Shown: positions 1 to 7,275 of the stretch, one piece after another
How positions within the stretch are numbered: position 1 is the first letter of the stretch
How the letters are laid out: each line of letters starts with the position of its first letter
DNA from: a bacterium HR20
Lineage (GTDB): Bacteria > Bacteroidota > Ignavibacteria > Kapaibacteriales > NICIL-2
Assembly (NCBI GenBank): GCA_002898675.1
Contig: BEHW01000013.1
Coordinates: 1-30,993, forward strand
Length of the DNA: 30,993 nucleotides
Direction: 5' to 3'
The notes under the pieces: model-generated
What the model was told of the DNA's origin: nothing
What the model saw: only the letters and a program-made list of their open reading frames with translations
The model's database searches: none
Made by a program: the position numbers and the translations under genes

Positions 1-1
1 C

Positions 2-853
2 AGCGGCATCGCATCGGTGATGCAGCTCGACGGCTGGACGCGGGAGGACATTGCGTTGCGTCCTCAGGCTGCGGTGGTCGTCAACTTCCCCACACTGGCA
101 ACGTTTCGTGCGCCGTGGGTGCGGCGCAGCCCGCAGGAGCAGCGTCGTGATGCCGAGCGGCAGATCGAATCGCTCTACGACTTCTTCCGCACTGCGCAGA
201 TGTACGCCCGCGCTGCAGCAGCAGGACTTGCCGAGGCAAAACGTGACATTCGTTTCGAGGCGCTCCGCCCGGTCTTCGATGGGACAATGCCAGTGATGAT
301 TCGCTGCTGGGAGTACAAACAAATCCTCCGTGCGATCGAATTTGCCAAGCACTTCGGGATCCGTGCCATTCTGGTCGGCTGCTCGGATGCATGGCGCTGC
401 CTCGAGGAAATCAAGCAGAGCGGCTTCCCCGTGATCGTCGGTCGCGTGCACTCCCTGCCGATGCGCGATGAAGAAGGCTACGACACACCCTATCGCCTCC
501 CAGCGATCCTCGACAGCGCCGGCATTCCGTTTGCCCTGAGCGACGCAGGGTTTTGGCAGCAACGCAACCTTCCGTTTCAGGCAGGAACTGCTGTCGGCTT
601 CGGGCTGCACAACGATGCTGCACTCCGAGCAATCACGCTGACGCCGGCGGAGATCTTCGGAGTTGCAGATCGCGTCGGCTCGATCGAAGTGGGCAAGGAT
701 GCAACGCTCATCGTCACCAGCGGCGATGTGCTCGATGCAATGACAAGTCGGGTCGAGCTTGCATTTATCCAGGGGCGGCGTGTCTCGCTCGAAAGCAAGC
801 AATCACGGCTTGCGGAAAAGTATCGCACGCGCTACCGCCAGCCGAAGCAATGA
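2..853 (+). CDS. Amidohydrolase family protein, 3' part (5' end outside window)
   Basis: This is the C-terminal 283 residues of a metal-dependent amidohydrolase, most like the imidazolonepropionase-related group. The reading frame is open to the left edge, so the gene begins upstream and the ATG at 17 is probably internal. The visible part carries the typical end of the TIM barrel (a segment ALSDAGF, then AGTAVGFGLHNDAALRAITL) and the closing beta-sandwich stretch with TPAEIFGVADRVGSIEVGKDATLIV, which is diagnostic for the superfamily. The first metal-binding His-x-His lies upstream and cannot be checked. Many relatives in this group are exported, but no signal peptide can be seen here. Its stop overlaps the next start (ATGA at 850), so the two hydrolase genes are very probably co-transcribed and translationally coupled. 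The substrate is unknown; a cyclic amide or peptide-like compound is only a guess. Confidence 0.85.
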   Translation, partial: SGIASVMQLDGWTREDIALRPQAAVVVNFPTLATFRAPWVRRSPQEQRRDAERQIESLYDFFRTAQMYARAAAAGLAEAKRDIRFEALRPVFDGTMPVMIRCWEYKQILRAIEFAKHFGIRAILVGCSDAWRCLEEIKQSGFPVIVGRVHSLPMRDEEGYDTPYRLPAILDSAGIPFALSDAGFWQQRNLPFQAGTAVGFGLHNDAALRAITLTPAEIFGVADRVGSIEVGKDATLIVTSGDVLDAMTSRVELAFIQGRRVSLESKQSRLAEKYRTRYRQPKQ

Positions 854-1752
854 ATCGCCTGCGCAACGGCACTCTCCTCGAAAGCCAGCCAGTCCCGATG
901 CCGGCGACAACACGCAACATTATGCGTCGCCGGCTGAGTCCAGATGCATTTGCGCGCTTCGAACAGGTCCAAATGTACGCGATCACATACTGGAGCGAGG
1001 GTCTGCGAATCGGCGGATTCTTGGCGCTTCCTCCTCCCGCAGCAGCGCCGTATCCAGCGGTTATCTTCAACCGCGGCGGTGCTGGGCCGCGTGCAGCGCT
1101 CCAAGCGGAAGGTGCGTTCCAGTACATCGGGACGATCGCAAGCTGGGGATACGTCGTCATCGCGAGCAACTACCGCGGACAGGGCGGCAGCGAGGGCACC
1201 GAGGAATGGGGAGCTGGCGATGTCCGCGACGCAATGAACCTGCTTCCACTGATCGAACAGCTCGGCTATGTGGACACCGACCGTCTCGGTCTGGTCGGTG
1301 GAAGTCGCGGTGGGATGATGGCGTTCATGATGCTGCGCCGTACGACCGCATTTCGCGCAGCGGTAACGATTGGTGCGCCAACGATGCTCCACCGCTGCTC
1401 GCCGCAGTCGCCCATCCGGCGCACCTTCGGTCGGTTCCTCGACCCGACGCGCGACATCGAGCAGCAACTCCGCGAGCGCTCGGTGCTCGTCTGGGCCAAC
1501 GAACTGCCTCGCACAACACCGCTGCTGATTCTGCACGGCACCGGTGACCGCCGCGTCGAACCCGAGCAGAGCCTCCATCTGGCGCTTGAACTTCAGCGCT
1601 TGCACTTCCCCTACAAGCTCATCCTCTACGACAATGCCGACCATATCCTGGCCGGCCGACGGAGCGAAAGCGACTACGACATCCGTTGGTGGCTCGATCA
1701 CTACGTCCGCGATCGTGCCCCACTGCCGCGCACCGGACCGCACGGCGCGTAA
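850..1752 (+). CDS. Alpha/beta hydrolase, prolyl oligopeptidase (S9)-like
   Basis: This 300-residue protein has the alpha/beta hydrolase fold. The nucleophile elbow reads GGSRGG at residues 150-155 (Ser152). It is followed by a candidate acid in HGTGDRRV (Asp233) and a histidine in DNADHIL (His265), giving a complete Ser-Asp-His triad. The strand YPAVIFNRGG near residue 68 holds the likely oxyanion-hole region, and NYRGQGGSEG near 107 is typical of dipeptidyl peptidase/acyl-peptide hydrolase-like members. I chose the ATG at 850 because it overlaps the upstream stop as ATGA; an in-frame extension further upstream runs inside the amidohydrolase gene and is not protein-like. There is no signal peptide or propeller domain, so it is likely a small cytoplasmic esterase or peptidase. 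Its partnership with the amidohydrolase suggests a shared catabolic step, but the substrate is unknown. Confidence 0.85.
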   Translation: MNRLRNGTLLESQPVPMPATTRNIMRRRLSPDAFARFEQVQMYAITYWSEGLRIGGFLALPPPAAAPYPAVIFNRGGAGPRAALQAEGAFQYIGTIASWGYVVIASNYRGQGGSEGTEEWGAGDVRDAMNLLPLIEQLGYVDTDRLGLVGGSRGGMMAFMMLRRTTAFRAAVTIGAPTMLHRCSPQSPIRRTFGRFLDPTRDIEQQLRERSVLVWANELPRTTPLLILHGTGDRRVEPEQSLHLALELQRLHFPYKLILYDNADHILAGRRSESDYDIRWWLDHYVRDRAPLPRTGPHGA

Positions 1753-1759
1753 TCTGCCG

Positions 1760-1767
1760 TAACTTTG
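1760..1767 (+). promoter_or_regulatory. Bacteroidota-type -7 promoter box (TAACTTTG)
   Basis: TAACTTTG matches the Bacteroidota -7 consensus TAnnTTTG. Its last base lies 28 bases before the ATG at 1795, the same distance as for metG and yebC in this window. No clear TTTG -33 element is visible. The box supports both a separate transcript for the ABC-dapB-glycosyltransferase genes and the choice of 1795 as start codon. Confidence 0.6.
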
Positions 1768-1794
1768 CCGCGAACGATTCCTGTGTGTCCAGGC

Positions 1795-2475
1795 ATGCAT
1801 TTCGAACTGCAAAATGTCAGCATTCACTTCGACGCTATCCCTGCACTGAGTGCACTCAGCGTTCAGATTCCCACAGGCAGCATGCTCATGGTCACAGGGC
1901 CGACCGGCTCCGGGAAAACAACGCTCTTGCGCCTGCTGTATGCCGACATCTTCCCTTCGGAAGGTGCTGTGTTCATCAGCGGCCAACGCACCACAACGCT
2001 CGGACGGCGCCGCATCCAGCAGCTTCGCCGCCGAATGGGGATCTGCTTCCAAGACGTGCGGCTGCTCGATGACCTAAGCGTCTTCGACAACATCTTCCTT
2101 GCGCTCTTGTTGCGGAACGTCCCAGCGCCCCAGGCACGGAGCCGCACGCTCGACGTCCTGGTTCGACTCGGCATCAGTTACATCCGCGAAAAATTCCCCG
2201 CCGAATGCTCGATGGGTGAGCGCCATTTAGTCGGGATTGCCCGCGCATTGGCAGCTAAACCTGAATGCATCATTGCCGATGAACCAACGGGCAATCTCGA
2301 TGTTGATACGACGGCGATGGTGGCAGAAGAACTCCGGAAGGAAAACGAACGCGGCACGACGATTATCGTCGCGACGCACGACCCTTTTTTTGCAGCACAC
2401 TTTCCCGCCACTCATCGGATCGCACTCTACGAAGGGCGGCTTGTTTCGTCGGATATGCTCACAGCCTCGGCATGA
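1795..2475 (+). CDS. ABC transporter ATP-binding protein, FtsE-like
   Basis: This is a 226-residue ATPase of the FtsE/LolD type. It has Walker A GPTGSGKT (35-42), Q-loop CFQD (Gln86), Walker B IIADEP (159-164) followed by TGNLD, and the H-loop THD (His195). The signature is odd: CSMGE with RHL following (138-144) where FtsE proteins carry LSGGE with QQR. The canonical second Ser and the Gly before Glu are kept. A TTG at 1765 would give ten more residues, but the ATG at 1795 fits the family N-terminus and the promoter spacing. FtsE works with the permease FtsX in divisome control, and LolD with LolCE in lipoprotein release. No permease gene is adjacent, so the partner must be elsewhere. Its stop overlaps dapB (ATGA at 2472). 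Assignment to FtsE rather than LolD is tentative. Confidence 0.85.
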   Translation: MHFELQNVSIHFDAIPALSALSVQIPTGSMLMVTGPTGSGKTTLLRLLYADIFPSEGAVFISGQRTTTLGRRRIQQLRRRMGICFQDVRLLDDLSVFDNIFLALLLRNVPAPQARSRTLDVLVRLGISYIREKFPAECSMGERHLVGIARALAAKPECIIADEPTGNLDVDTTAMVAEELRKENERGTTIIVATHDPFFAAHFPATHRIALYEGRLVSSDMLTASA

Positions 2476-3215
2476 CGTCGCTTCGCTTGGCATTGCTCGG
2501 CTACGGGCGGATGGGGAACGCAATCGAACAGATTGCGCTCGAGCGCGGCCACCACATCACAGTGCGAGCAAGCAAGAGCAATCCCGCCACGCTCGATCAG
2601 CTCCGCTCGGCGGACGTTGCGCTCGACTTTTCGAATGCTTCTGCTGTCGAAGGCCACTTGACACTCTGCGCAGAGGCGGGCATACCGCTGGTGATCGGCA
2701 CAACAGGCTGGGATACATCTTCGCCGCACCTTGCCGCAGCTGGTGAGCGTATCGGAATTGTTATCGGCGCGAATTTTTCGATGGGAGTTGCGATTGTTTC
2801 CCGGCTTGCTGCGTTGCTTGGACAGATGCTGGAACCAACACTCGGCTACCAGCTCCACATTCATGAGCTCCATCACCGCGGCAAAAAAGACCATCCCAGC
2901 GGAACAGCACTGATGCTCGCACGGACGCTTCAGCGTCACTTGCCGTTCGATGCACCGATCCATACTGAGCCTATTCCCCCGATTCCAAGGAGCGCAATTA
3001 CGCTCAGCTCCGCTCGTATCGGCACCATTGCAGGAGTCCACACAATCATCGCCGACTCTGAAGCCGACACGATCGAGATCACACACTGCGCAAAGTCACG
3101 ACGTGGCTTCGCGCTCGGTGCCGTGATGGCAGCAGAGTGGATTGTCGGCAAGCGTGGACTATACGTTTTCCCGGACGTTGCATTTGAGATTCTCCGCCTC
3201 CAGCTGCCGCAATGA
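2472..3215 (+). CDS. dapB: 4-hydroxy-tetrahydrodipicolinate reductase
   Basis: DapB reduces 4-hydroxy-tetrahydrodipicolinate with NAD(P)H in the diaminopimelate branch of lysine and peptidoglycan synthesis, in the cytoplasm. The 247-residue protein has the N-terminal dinucleotide-binding loop GYGRMG (residues 10-15), the FSNASAVEGH region near 53 and the GTTGW motif (76-80). The catalytic signature ELHHRGKKDHPSGTA at 132-146 contains the family's His pair, Lys and the substrate-binding SGTA. The length is close to normal; the middle part is slightly shorter than in E. coli, as in other Bacteroidota-type DapB. It is translationally coupled to the ABC ATPase before it and to the glycosyltransferase after it (ATGA at both junctions), so all three share one transcript. 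No other lysine genes are nearby. Confidence 0.95.
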   Translation: MTSLRLALLGYGRMGNAIEQIALERGHHITVRASKSNPATLDQLRSADVALDFSNASAVEGHLTLCAEAGIPLVIGTTGWDTSSPHLAAAGERIGIVIGANFSMGVAIVSRLAALLGQMLEPTLGYQLHIHELHHRGKKDHPSGTALMLARTLQRHLPFDAPIHTEPIPPIPRSAITLSSARIGTIAGVHTIIADSEADTIEITHCAKSRRGFALGAVMAAEWIVGKRGLYVFPDVAFEILRLQLPQ

Positions 3216-4141
3216 GCTGGACGTTCGATGTCATCATCCCCACGTACGAAAATGCTGGCGAGCTCCAACGCTGCCTCGATGCTCTCGAACAGCAAACGTT
3301 CGGCTCGTTCCGTGTGTTCATCTGCATTGATGGCGAAAGCGCCGCGGTGCGGCAGCTCCTTGCTGGCCGTCGGCTGCCGTTTGCACACCGCATCGTGAGC
3401 CATCCTGGCAACGAGCACCGCGGACGGAACGCGACGCGGAACCTGGCGCTCCCGTATTTGGAAGCTCCCTTCCTTGCGATGCTCGATTCGGACGTAGTCC
3501 CTGCGCCTGAATGGCTTGCCGAGCATTACCGGCTGCTCTGCGACCGCGAGTGTGCATCCGTCGGGGATATTCGCTTCCTCGATACCGCCGAAAACGTCTG
3601 GGCGCGGTACATCCAACACCGCGGCAAAAACAAGTACTGTCACGGCCAGCAAATACCGCCTTACTACCTAACGACGGGCAACCTCGCGCTGCCGACGCGG
3701 TTCTTCCAGGCACTTGGTGGGCAAGATGAACGCATGCGAGGTTACGGTGGCGGGGACACCGAATTTGCCCTGCGGCTTGAGAAAACCTTCAGCGTGCCCG
3801 TTATCTTCAACGCCAATGCGCTCGGCTACAGCACGATGAACAAGACACTCGCGCAAGCCTTGGCACAAATGGAGGAGTTCGGCGCGGTCAATTTGCCGCT
3901 CCTGCTGTCGCTGCATCCGGAGGAGCGCCGAATCTTTGGGTTGAAGTATCTGCTGGGGCAGCGATGGTTCGACCGCGTCCTTCGGAGCATCGCTCGGTCG
4001 GAACTTGCCGAGTGGTTACTCCGGCTGCTCCCATTTCCCGTTGCGTCCGTCGAACGAGCAATTGTGCATTTTGCCGTCTTCAGTGCGATTGCTCGCGGTT
4101 GGGAGCGTCATCGCTCCGCGCAGGCGGCGGCATTGCAATGA
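3212..4141 (+). CDS. Glycosyltransferase family 2
   Basis: This 309-residue GT-A fold glycosyltransferase carries the N-terminal strand VIIPTYENAGELQRCLDALE, the DSD metal/nucleotide-sugar motif (residues 92-94) and GGGDTEFALR (179-188), which resembles the galactosyltransferase-like C-terminal subdomain motif (W/G)GxEDxE. The last 100 residues are more hydrophobic but contain no clear membrane helix. It probably transfers a sugar onto a glycolipid or surface polysaccharide at the cytoplasmic face; donor and acceptor are unknown. The start overlaps the dapB stop as ATGA. The last 62 bases overlap the end of the convergent membrane-protein gene at 4080-5096, leaving no room for a conventional terminator. 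An alternative reading as a chondroitin- or N-acetylglucosaminyl-type enzyme cannot be excluded. Confidence 0.88.
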   Translation: MSWTFDVIIPTYENAGELQRCLDALEQQTFGSFRVFICIDGESAAVRQLLAGRRLPFAHRIVSHPGNEHRGRNATRNLALPYLEAPFLAMLDSDVVPAPEWLAEHYRLLCDRECASVGDIRFLDTAENVWARYIQHRGKNKYCHGQQIPPYYLTTGNLALPTRFFQALGGQDERMRGYGGGDTEFALRLEKTFSVPVIFNANALGYSTMNKTLAQALAQMEEFGAVNLPLLLSLHPEERRIFGLKYLLGQRWFDRVLRSIARSELAEWLLRLLPFPVASVERAIVHFAVFSAIARGWERHRSAQAAALQ

Positions 4142-5096
4142 ACATCCGGAGCAACTTCTCCGCGTAGTGCACTGATGCAATCGGACTCGACACGGTCGGC
4201 GCTGCACTGAACAGCTCGCCTAATCCGCCGCTCTGCCGGGCCGGCTGCTCTTGGGAGGGCGAGAACATGAGCGTCACCGCATACGCGATTAGGAGCACAA
4301 ACTCCAACGCAATCGCAAAGAGCACAAGCGAGGGCCGCTCCTTTGGGATAAACTGCAGTCCCCGCAACCCGATGATGATGATGAGCACCGCCGCGCCGAC
4401 GTAGATACTCCCGAGCACCGCCTGCTCATATTCGACCGTGAAGTGATTGCGCAGGTAGAGTCGCACCGCGGACGGAAGGGAGAACAATCGTCGCACTCCT
4501 CCCGAGGCCCACTGCACTGCCCGCTGAAGCAGGATCAGTTCATCAGCCGAAGTGCCGTACTCTGTCGCAAGCGCGCCGAGTTCTTCCAACGACGCGCTGC
4601 GGATTCGCTCTGCGAGTGTGAGTGTTTCCGCAGACCCGACGGCAACTCCATACACTTGCACAGCCAGTCGCTCGAGCGCTTGGGAGATCTCCCGCTCGAG
4701 ATTTTTCCGAAGCAGTCCGACTCGAGGTGGCAGCAGCGCGCTCACAAGGCTTGCCACCAAAAATCCCATCGCAAGAGTGATAGGTGCCAGTGCAAGCATG
4801 GGGTTGAACAGGTACTCTTTGGCATCTATCTCACGCGCGTAGGGACCCCCACCATTGGCATCCACGACCAGCCGCCACTCATACCAGCGGCTTACTGGCT
4901 CGATGCGTGCTCCGAGTGAATCGCGAAAGATCGCCTCCAGCATCGGCAGTGCGAGCAGATGGAAAAAAAGTACTCCGCCCGCAAGCATCAATGCGAGAAA
5001 AACTGTTGCTTGGAGCGCGGTGGTTCGACCTGCCTGCGCAGCATGAGCATGCATAGCATCACACCACATCAATTCTCTCGGCGGGAAAATACGCAT
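4080..5096 (-). CDS. Membrane protein of unknown function with four predicted helices
   Basis: I do not recognise this 338-residue protein. It shows four hydrophobic segments at about residues 27-52, 99-123, 228-248 and 255-278, arranged as two pairs. Between helices 1 and 2 lies a segment of about 45 residues with many aromatic and charged residues. Between helices 2 and 3 lies a roughly 100-residue, Glu/Arg/Leu-rich stretch that looks helical and soluble. The C-terminal tail (about 280-338) is rich in Ser, Pro and Ala and probably disordered. The ATG at 5096 is given, but ATGs at 5069 and 5054 are in frame and would remove only residues before helix 1. Its 3' end overlaps the glycosyltransferase gene, and it is divergent from pta across a 124-base gap. 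Codon pattern and helix layout argue that it is a true gene. Confidence 0.7.
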   Translation of the reverse strand: MRIFPPRELMWCDAMHAHAAQAGRTTALQATVFLALMLAGGVLFFHLLALPMLEAIFRDSLGARIEPVSRWYEWRLVVDANGGGPYAREIDAKEYLFNPMLALAPITLAMGFLVASLVSALLPPRVGLLRKNLEREISQALERLAVQVYGVAVGSAETLTLAERIRSASLEELGALATEYGTSADELILLQRAVQWASGGVRRLFSLPSAVRLYLRNHFTVEYEQAVLGSIYVGAAVLIIIIGLRGLQFIPKERPSLVLFAIALEFVLLIAYAVTLMFSPSQEQPARQSGGLGELFSAAPTVSSPIASVHYAEKLLRMFIAMPPPARSDDAPNREQSH

Positions 5097-5184
5097 CGTC
5101 GATCAGCTTCAAAAATGGAAGGGACGCGACGAGCTGTAACACCCGGCGCGCCCCCACCTATCCCGGAGTAGAAAGCCCCCTTGA

Positions 5185-5191
5185 TACTTTG
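5185..5191 (+). promoter_or_regulatory. Possible -7 promoter box for pta (TACTTTG)
   Basis: TACTTTG resembles TAnnTTTG with one base fewer in the centre, and it ends 30 bases before the ATG at 5221. The same short form (TATTTTG) lies 29 bases before lolA. No -33 element is obvious. It favours 5221 over 5284 as the pta start, but weakly. Confidence 0.4.
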
Positions 5192-5220
5192 GTACCCTCA
5201 CCTGGCGCTAAACTACACCG

Positions 5221-6330
5221 ATGGAGAGCCACGTCCAATCGGTACTTTTACGGAAATTTGCACCAGGAAAACTGGCCAGTGCGATGACAGAGTTCCAGCA
5301 GAAATTTCTCCAGCAACTCGAGGAGCACGCTACTGCAATCGGCGGAAGCATTGCCTTCCCGGATGCTACCGATGAACGAACGCTTCTGGCTGCGTGCACG
5401 CTCGCCAGCCGAGGCATTGCTCAGCCAATGCTGGTCGGTGATCCTATGCAGATACGCCGAATCGCAGATGCTGCGGGAATTCCCCTGCCAACGAACATTG
5501 CGCTCTTCGATCCAGCTGCGCACCGGGATACCTTGGCCGACGAATTTGCCATCAAACAGCGCAGCAAACCGATTCAACGCGAGCAAGCACAGCAACGTGT
5601 CCTTGATCCACTCACTGCAGCAGGACTCTTGCTCGACCGTGGCGATGTTCGCGCCGTCGTTGCCGGTTCGCTCTCGACCACTAGCGATGTCCTTCGTGCT
5701 GCACTCTCGACCGTTGGACTTGCGCCAGGCAGCCGAACGATGAGCAGCTACTTCGTGATGGTCCTCAGCCAACGAGTGCTCTTCTACGCTGACTGCGGCG
5801 TCATCCCTGATCCGACATCTGAGCAGCTTGCCGAGATCGCGATCGCTACGGCAGACAACTACCGCCGGATTCTGCGTGAGGAGCCGCGTGTGGCATTCCT
5901 CTCGTTTTCGACGAAAGGGAGCGCTTCGCATCCAGCAGTCGAAAAGGTTCAGCGTGCGGTGCAGATCGCCCAATCGCTGCGACCGGACATCCTCTGCGAT
6001 GGCGAACTCCAAGCAGATGCTGCTCTTGTCCCGGACGTCGCAGCACGCAAGGCTCCCGGCTCCACGGTCGCTGGCAGTGCAACTGTGCTCATCTTCCCAA
6101 ATCTCGACGCCGGAAATATCGCCTACAAGCTCACCGAACGTCTTGCTGGCGCGATCGCGCTCGGACCGATCGTCCAGGGATTAGCAAAGCCCTACTGCGA
6201 TCTTTCCCGTGGCTGTTCGGTGCAAGACATCATCTCGGTTGCGTGCATTGCGCTTGCTATGAGTCGCTCGCTGGACGGTAGTGATAAACAATCTCGAGCG
6301 GCTGCGCCGATGGCAAGCGAAAGTGAATGA
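5221..6330 (+). CDS. pta: Phosphate acetyltransferase
   Basis: Pta interconverts acetyl-CoA and acetyl phosphate in acetate formation or activation, in the cytoplasm. The protein is of the short type (369 residues from 5221, 348 from the in-frame ATG at 5284) without the N-terminal DRTGG domain. Visible family motifs are FPDATDERTLLAA near the N-terminus, VAGSLSTTSDVLRAAL, FSTKGSASHP, and the closing block VAGSATVLIFPNLDAGNIAYKL with GLAKPYCDLSRGCSVQDI, which distinguishes Pta from phosphate butyryltransferase. The first 21 residues before Met22 are not part of the family pattern, so 5284 is a serious alternative; a promoter-like box favours 5221. No acetate kinase gene is adjacent. The gene is convergent with the TonB-domain gene and shares its last 74 bases with it. 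Confidence 0.93.
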   Translation: MESHVQSVLLRKFAPGKLASAMTEFQQKFLQQLEEHATAIGGSIAFPDATDERTLLAACTLASRGIAQPMLVGDPMQIRRIADAAGIPLPTNIALFDPAAHRDTLADEFAIKQRSKPIQREQAQQRVLDPLTAAGLLLDRGDVRAVVAGSLSTTSDVLRAALSTVGLAPGSRTMSSYFVMVLSQRVLFYADCGVIPDPTSEQLAEIAIATADNYRRILREEPRVAFLSFSTKGSASHPAVEKVQRAVQIAQSLRPDILCDGELQADAALVPDVAARKAPGSTVAGSATVLIFPNLDAGNIAYKLTERLAGAIALGPIVQGLAKPYCDLSRGCSVQDIISVACIALAMSRSLDGSDKQSRAAAPMASESE

Positions 6331-6634
6331 CCACATCCATGTGCGCTGTTACCTTCACACCTCGATTCCGCACTGGGCGGTACCGCAGCAGCGATACTAC
6401 TCGCACAGCCTCCTCATCGCAACCGTAGCCAATGCCGCGAAGGACACGTGGACGGTGAACGTGCCCTTCTTCGTCCACCTCGAATGCAACGTGAACATCT
6501 CCCTCGATACGCTTGACGAGCGCTTCAGTGGGGTAGCGCACGTTCCGCTGGATGAATTCTTTGAGCGCTTTCGACCCGCCCGGATAGGCAGGCGTGCGTA
6601 CAAACTGCTTCTTTCGCTGGGGCTTTTGGCTCAT
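6257..6634 (-). CDS. Stand-alone TonB C-terminal domain protein
   Basis: This 125-residue protein is almost entirely a TonB C-terminal domain of the Bacteroidota form. It shows YPGGSKALKEFIQRNVRYP, then a segment around IEGDVHVAFEVDEEGHVHRP, then GIGYGCDEEAVRVVSLLRYRP, all diagnostic. In TonB this domain contacts the TonB box of outer-membrane receptors and passes energy from ExbB/ExbD. This copy has no membrane anchor, no proline-rich spacer and no signal peptide, only a short basic N-terminus, so it cannot work as a normal TonB unless it binds another component. The start at 6634 overlaps the msrA stop as ATGA, which places it at the end of the metG operon; longer in-frame starts would lie inside msrA. 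Its last 74 bases overlap pta on the other strand. Confidence 0.82.
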   Translation of the reverse strand: MSQKPQRKKQFVRTPAYPGGSKALKEFIQRNVRYPTEALVKRIEGDVHVAFEVDEEGHVHRPRVLRGIGYGCDEEAVRVVSLLRYRPVRNRGVKVTAHMDVVIHFRLPSAQPLEIVYHYRPASDS

Positions 6635-7275
6635 TGCGCCTGGCGGAGCTTCGAACGGAAGACCTTCTCGAACTTTTCTACTTTCGGACGGATAACCAAC
6701 GCACAGTAGGCTTTCTCGGGATTGCGCTCGAAGTACTCGCGGTGGTACTCTTCGGCGGGCCAGAACTGCTCGAACGGAACAATTTCTGTCACGATCGGTG
6801 CGTCGAACGCCCCACTTTCCGTTAGCAGGCGCTTGTAGTGCTCTGCACGCTGCCGCTGGGCATCGGAAGGGTAGAAAATCACCGAGCGATACTGCGTTCC
6901 AACGTCGTTGCCTTGGCGCTTCGGCGTGGTGGGATCGTGTGTGTACCAAAAGACCTCGAGCAACTCGTCATACGAAATGCGCCGAGGATCGAACGTGATC
7001 TGGCAGACCTCAGCATGCCCAGTTCTTCCAGTGCACACCTGCTCGTAGGTAGGGTTGGGGACGTGTCCGCCACTGTAACCAGGCACAACGGAAATCACCC
7101 CATCGAGCCGCGAAAAGATCGCCTCCGTACACCAAAAGCATCCAGCACCGAATGTTGCAACCTCGAAGCTATCGTTTGCCATCGTTGCGTTACGGTTGTT
7201 GTGGAAATGTTCGCTATCGGAGCGTGCGCATCCACTGGCAAAGAGAACGAGCGCGATAGCGGCCTGCGCGATCAT
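6631..7275 (-). CDS. msrA: Peptide-methionine (S)-S-oxide reductase, probable lipoprotein
   Basis: MsrA reduces the S-epimer of methionine sulfoxide in proteins. The 214-residue protein carries the active-site motif GCFWC (residues 45-49; Cys46 is the nucleophile), GYSGGHVPNPTYEQVCTGRTGHAE and the block HDPTTPKRQGNDVGTQYRS, all typical of MsrA. The N-terminus is a hydrophobic stretch ending in LFASGC (Cys16), which looks like a lipoprotein signal, so this enzyme probably repairs proteins in the periplasm and is membrane-anchored. An internal Met32 just before the domain could give a cytoplasmic form, but the ATGA overlap with the permease stop (7272-7275) supports the long start. No MsrB domain is fused. 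Recycling Cys residues at the C-terminus are not obvious, since the tail ends in LRQAQ. Confidence 0.94.
   Translation of the reverse strand: MIAQAAIALVLFASGCARSDSEHFHNNRNATMANDSFEVATFGAGCFWCTEAIFSRLDGVISVVPGYSGGHVPNPTYEQVCTGRTGHAEVCQITFDPRRISYDELLEVFWYTHDPTTPKRQGNDVGTQYRSVIFYPSDAQRQRAEHYKRLLTESGAFDAPIVTEIVPFEQFWPAEEYHREYFERNPEKAYCALVIRPKVEKFEKVFRSKLRQAQ

Noticed and set aside
832..2052. A 406-codon open frame on the minus strand across the hydrolase and ABC genes
   Set aside because: It is antisense to two recognised genes and its translation has no recognisable motif.
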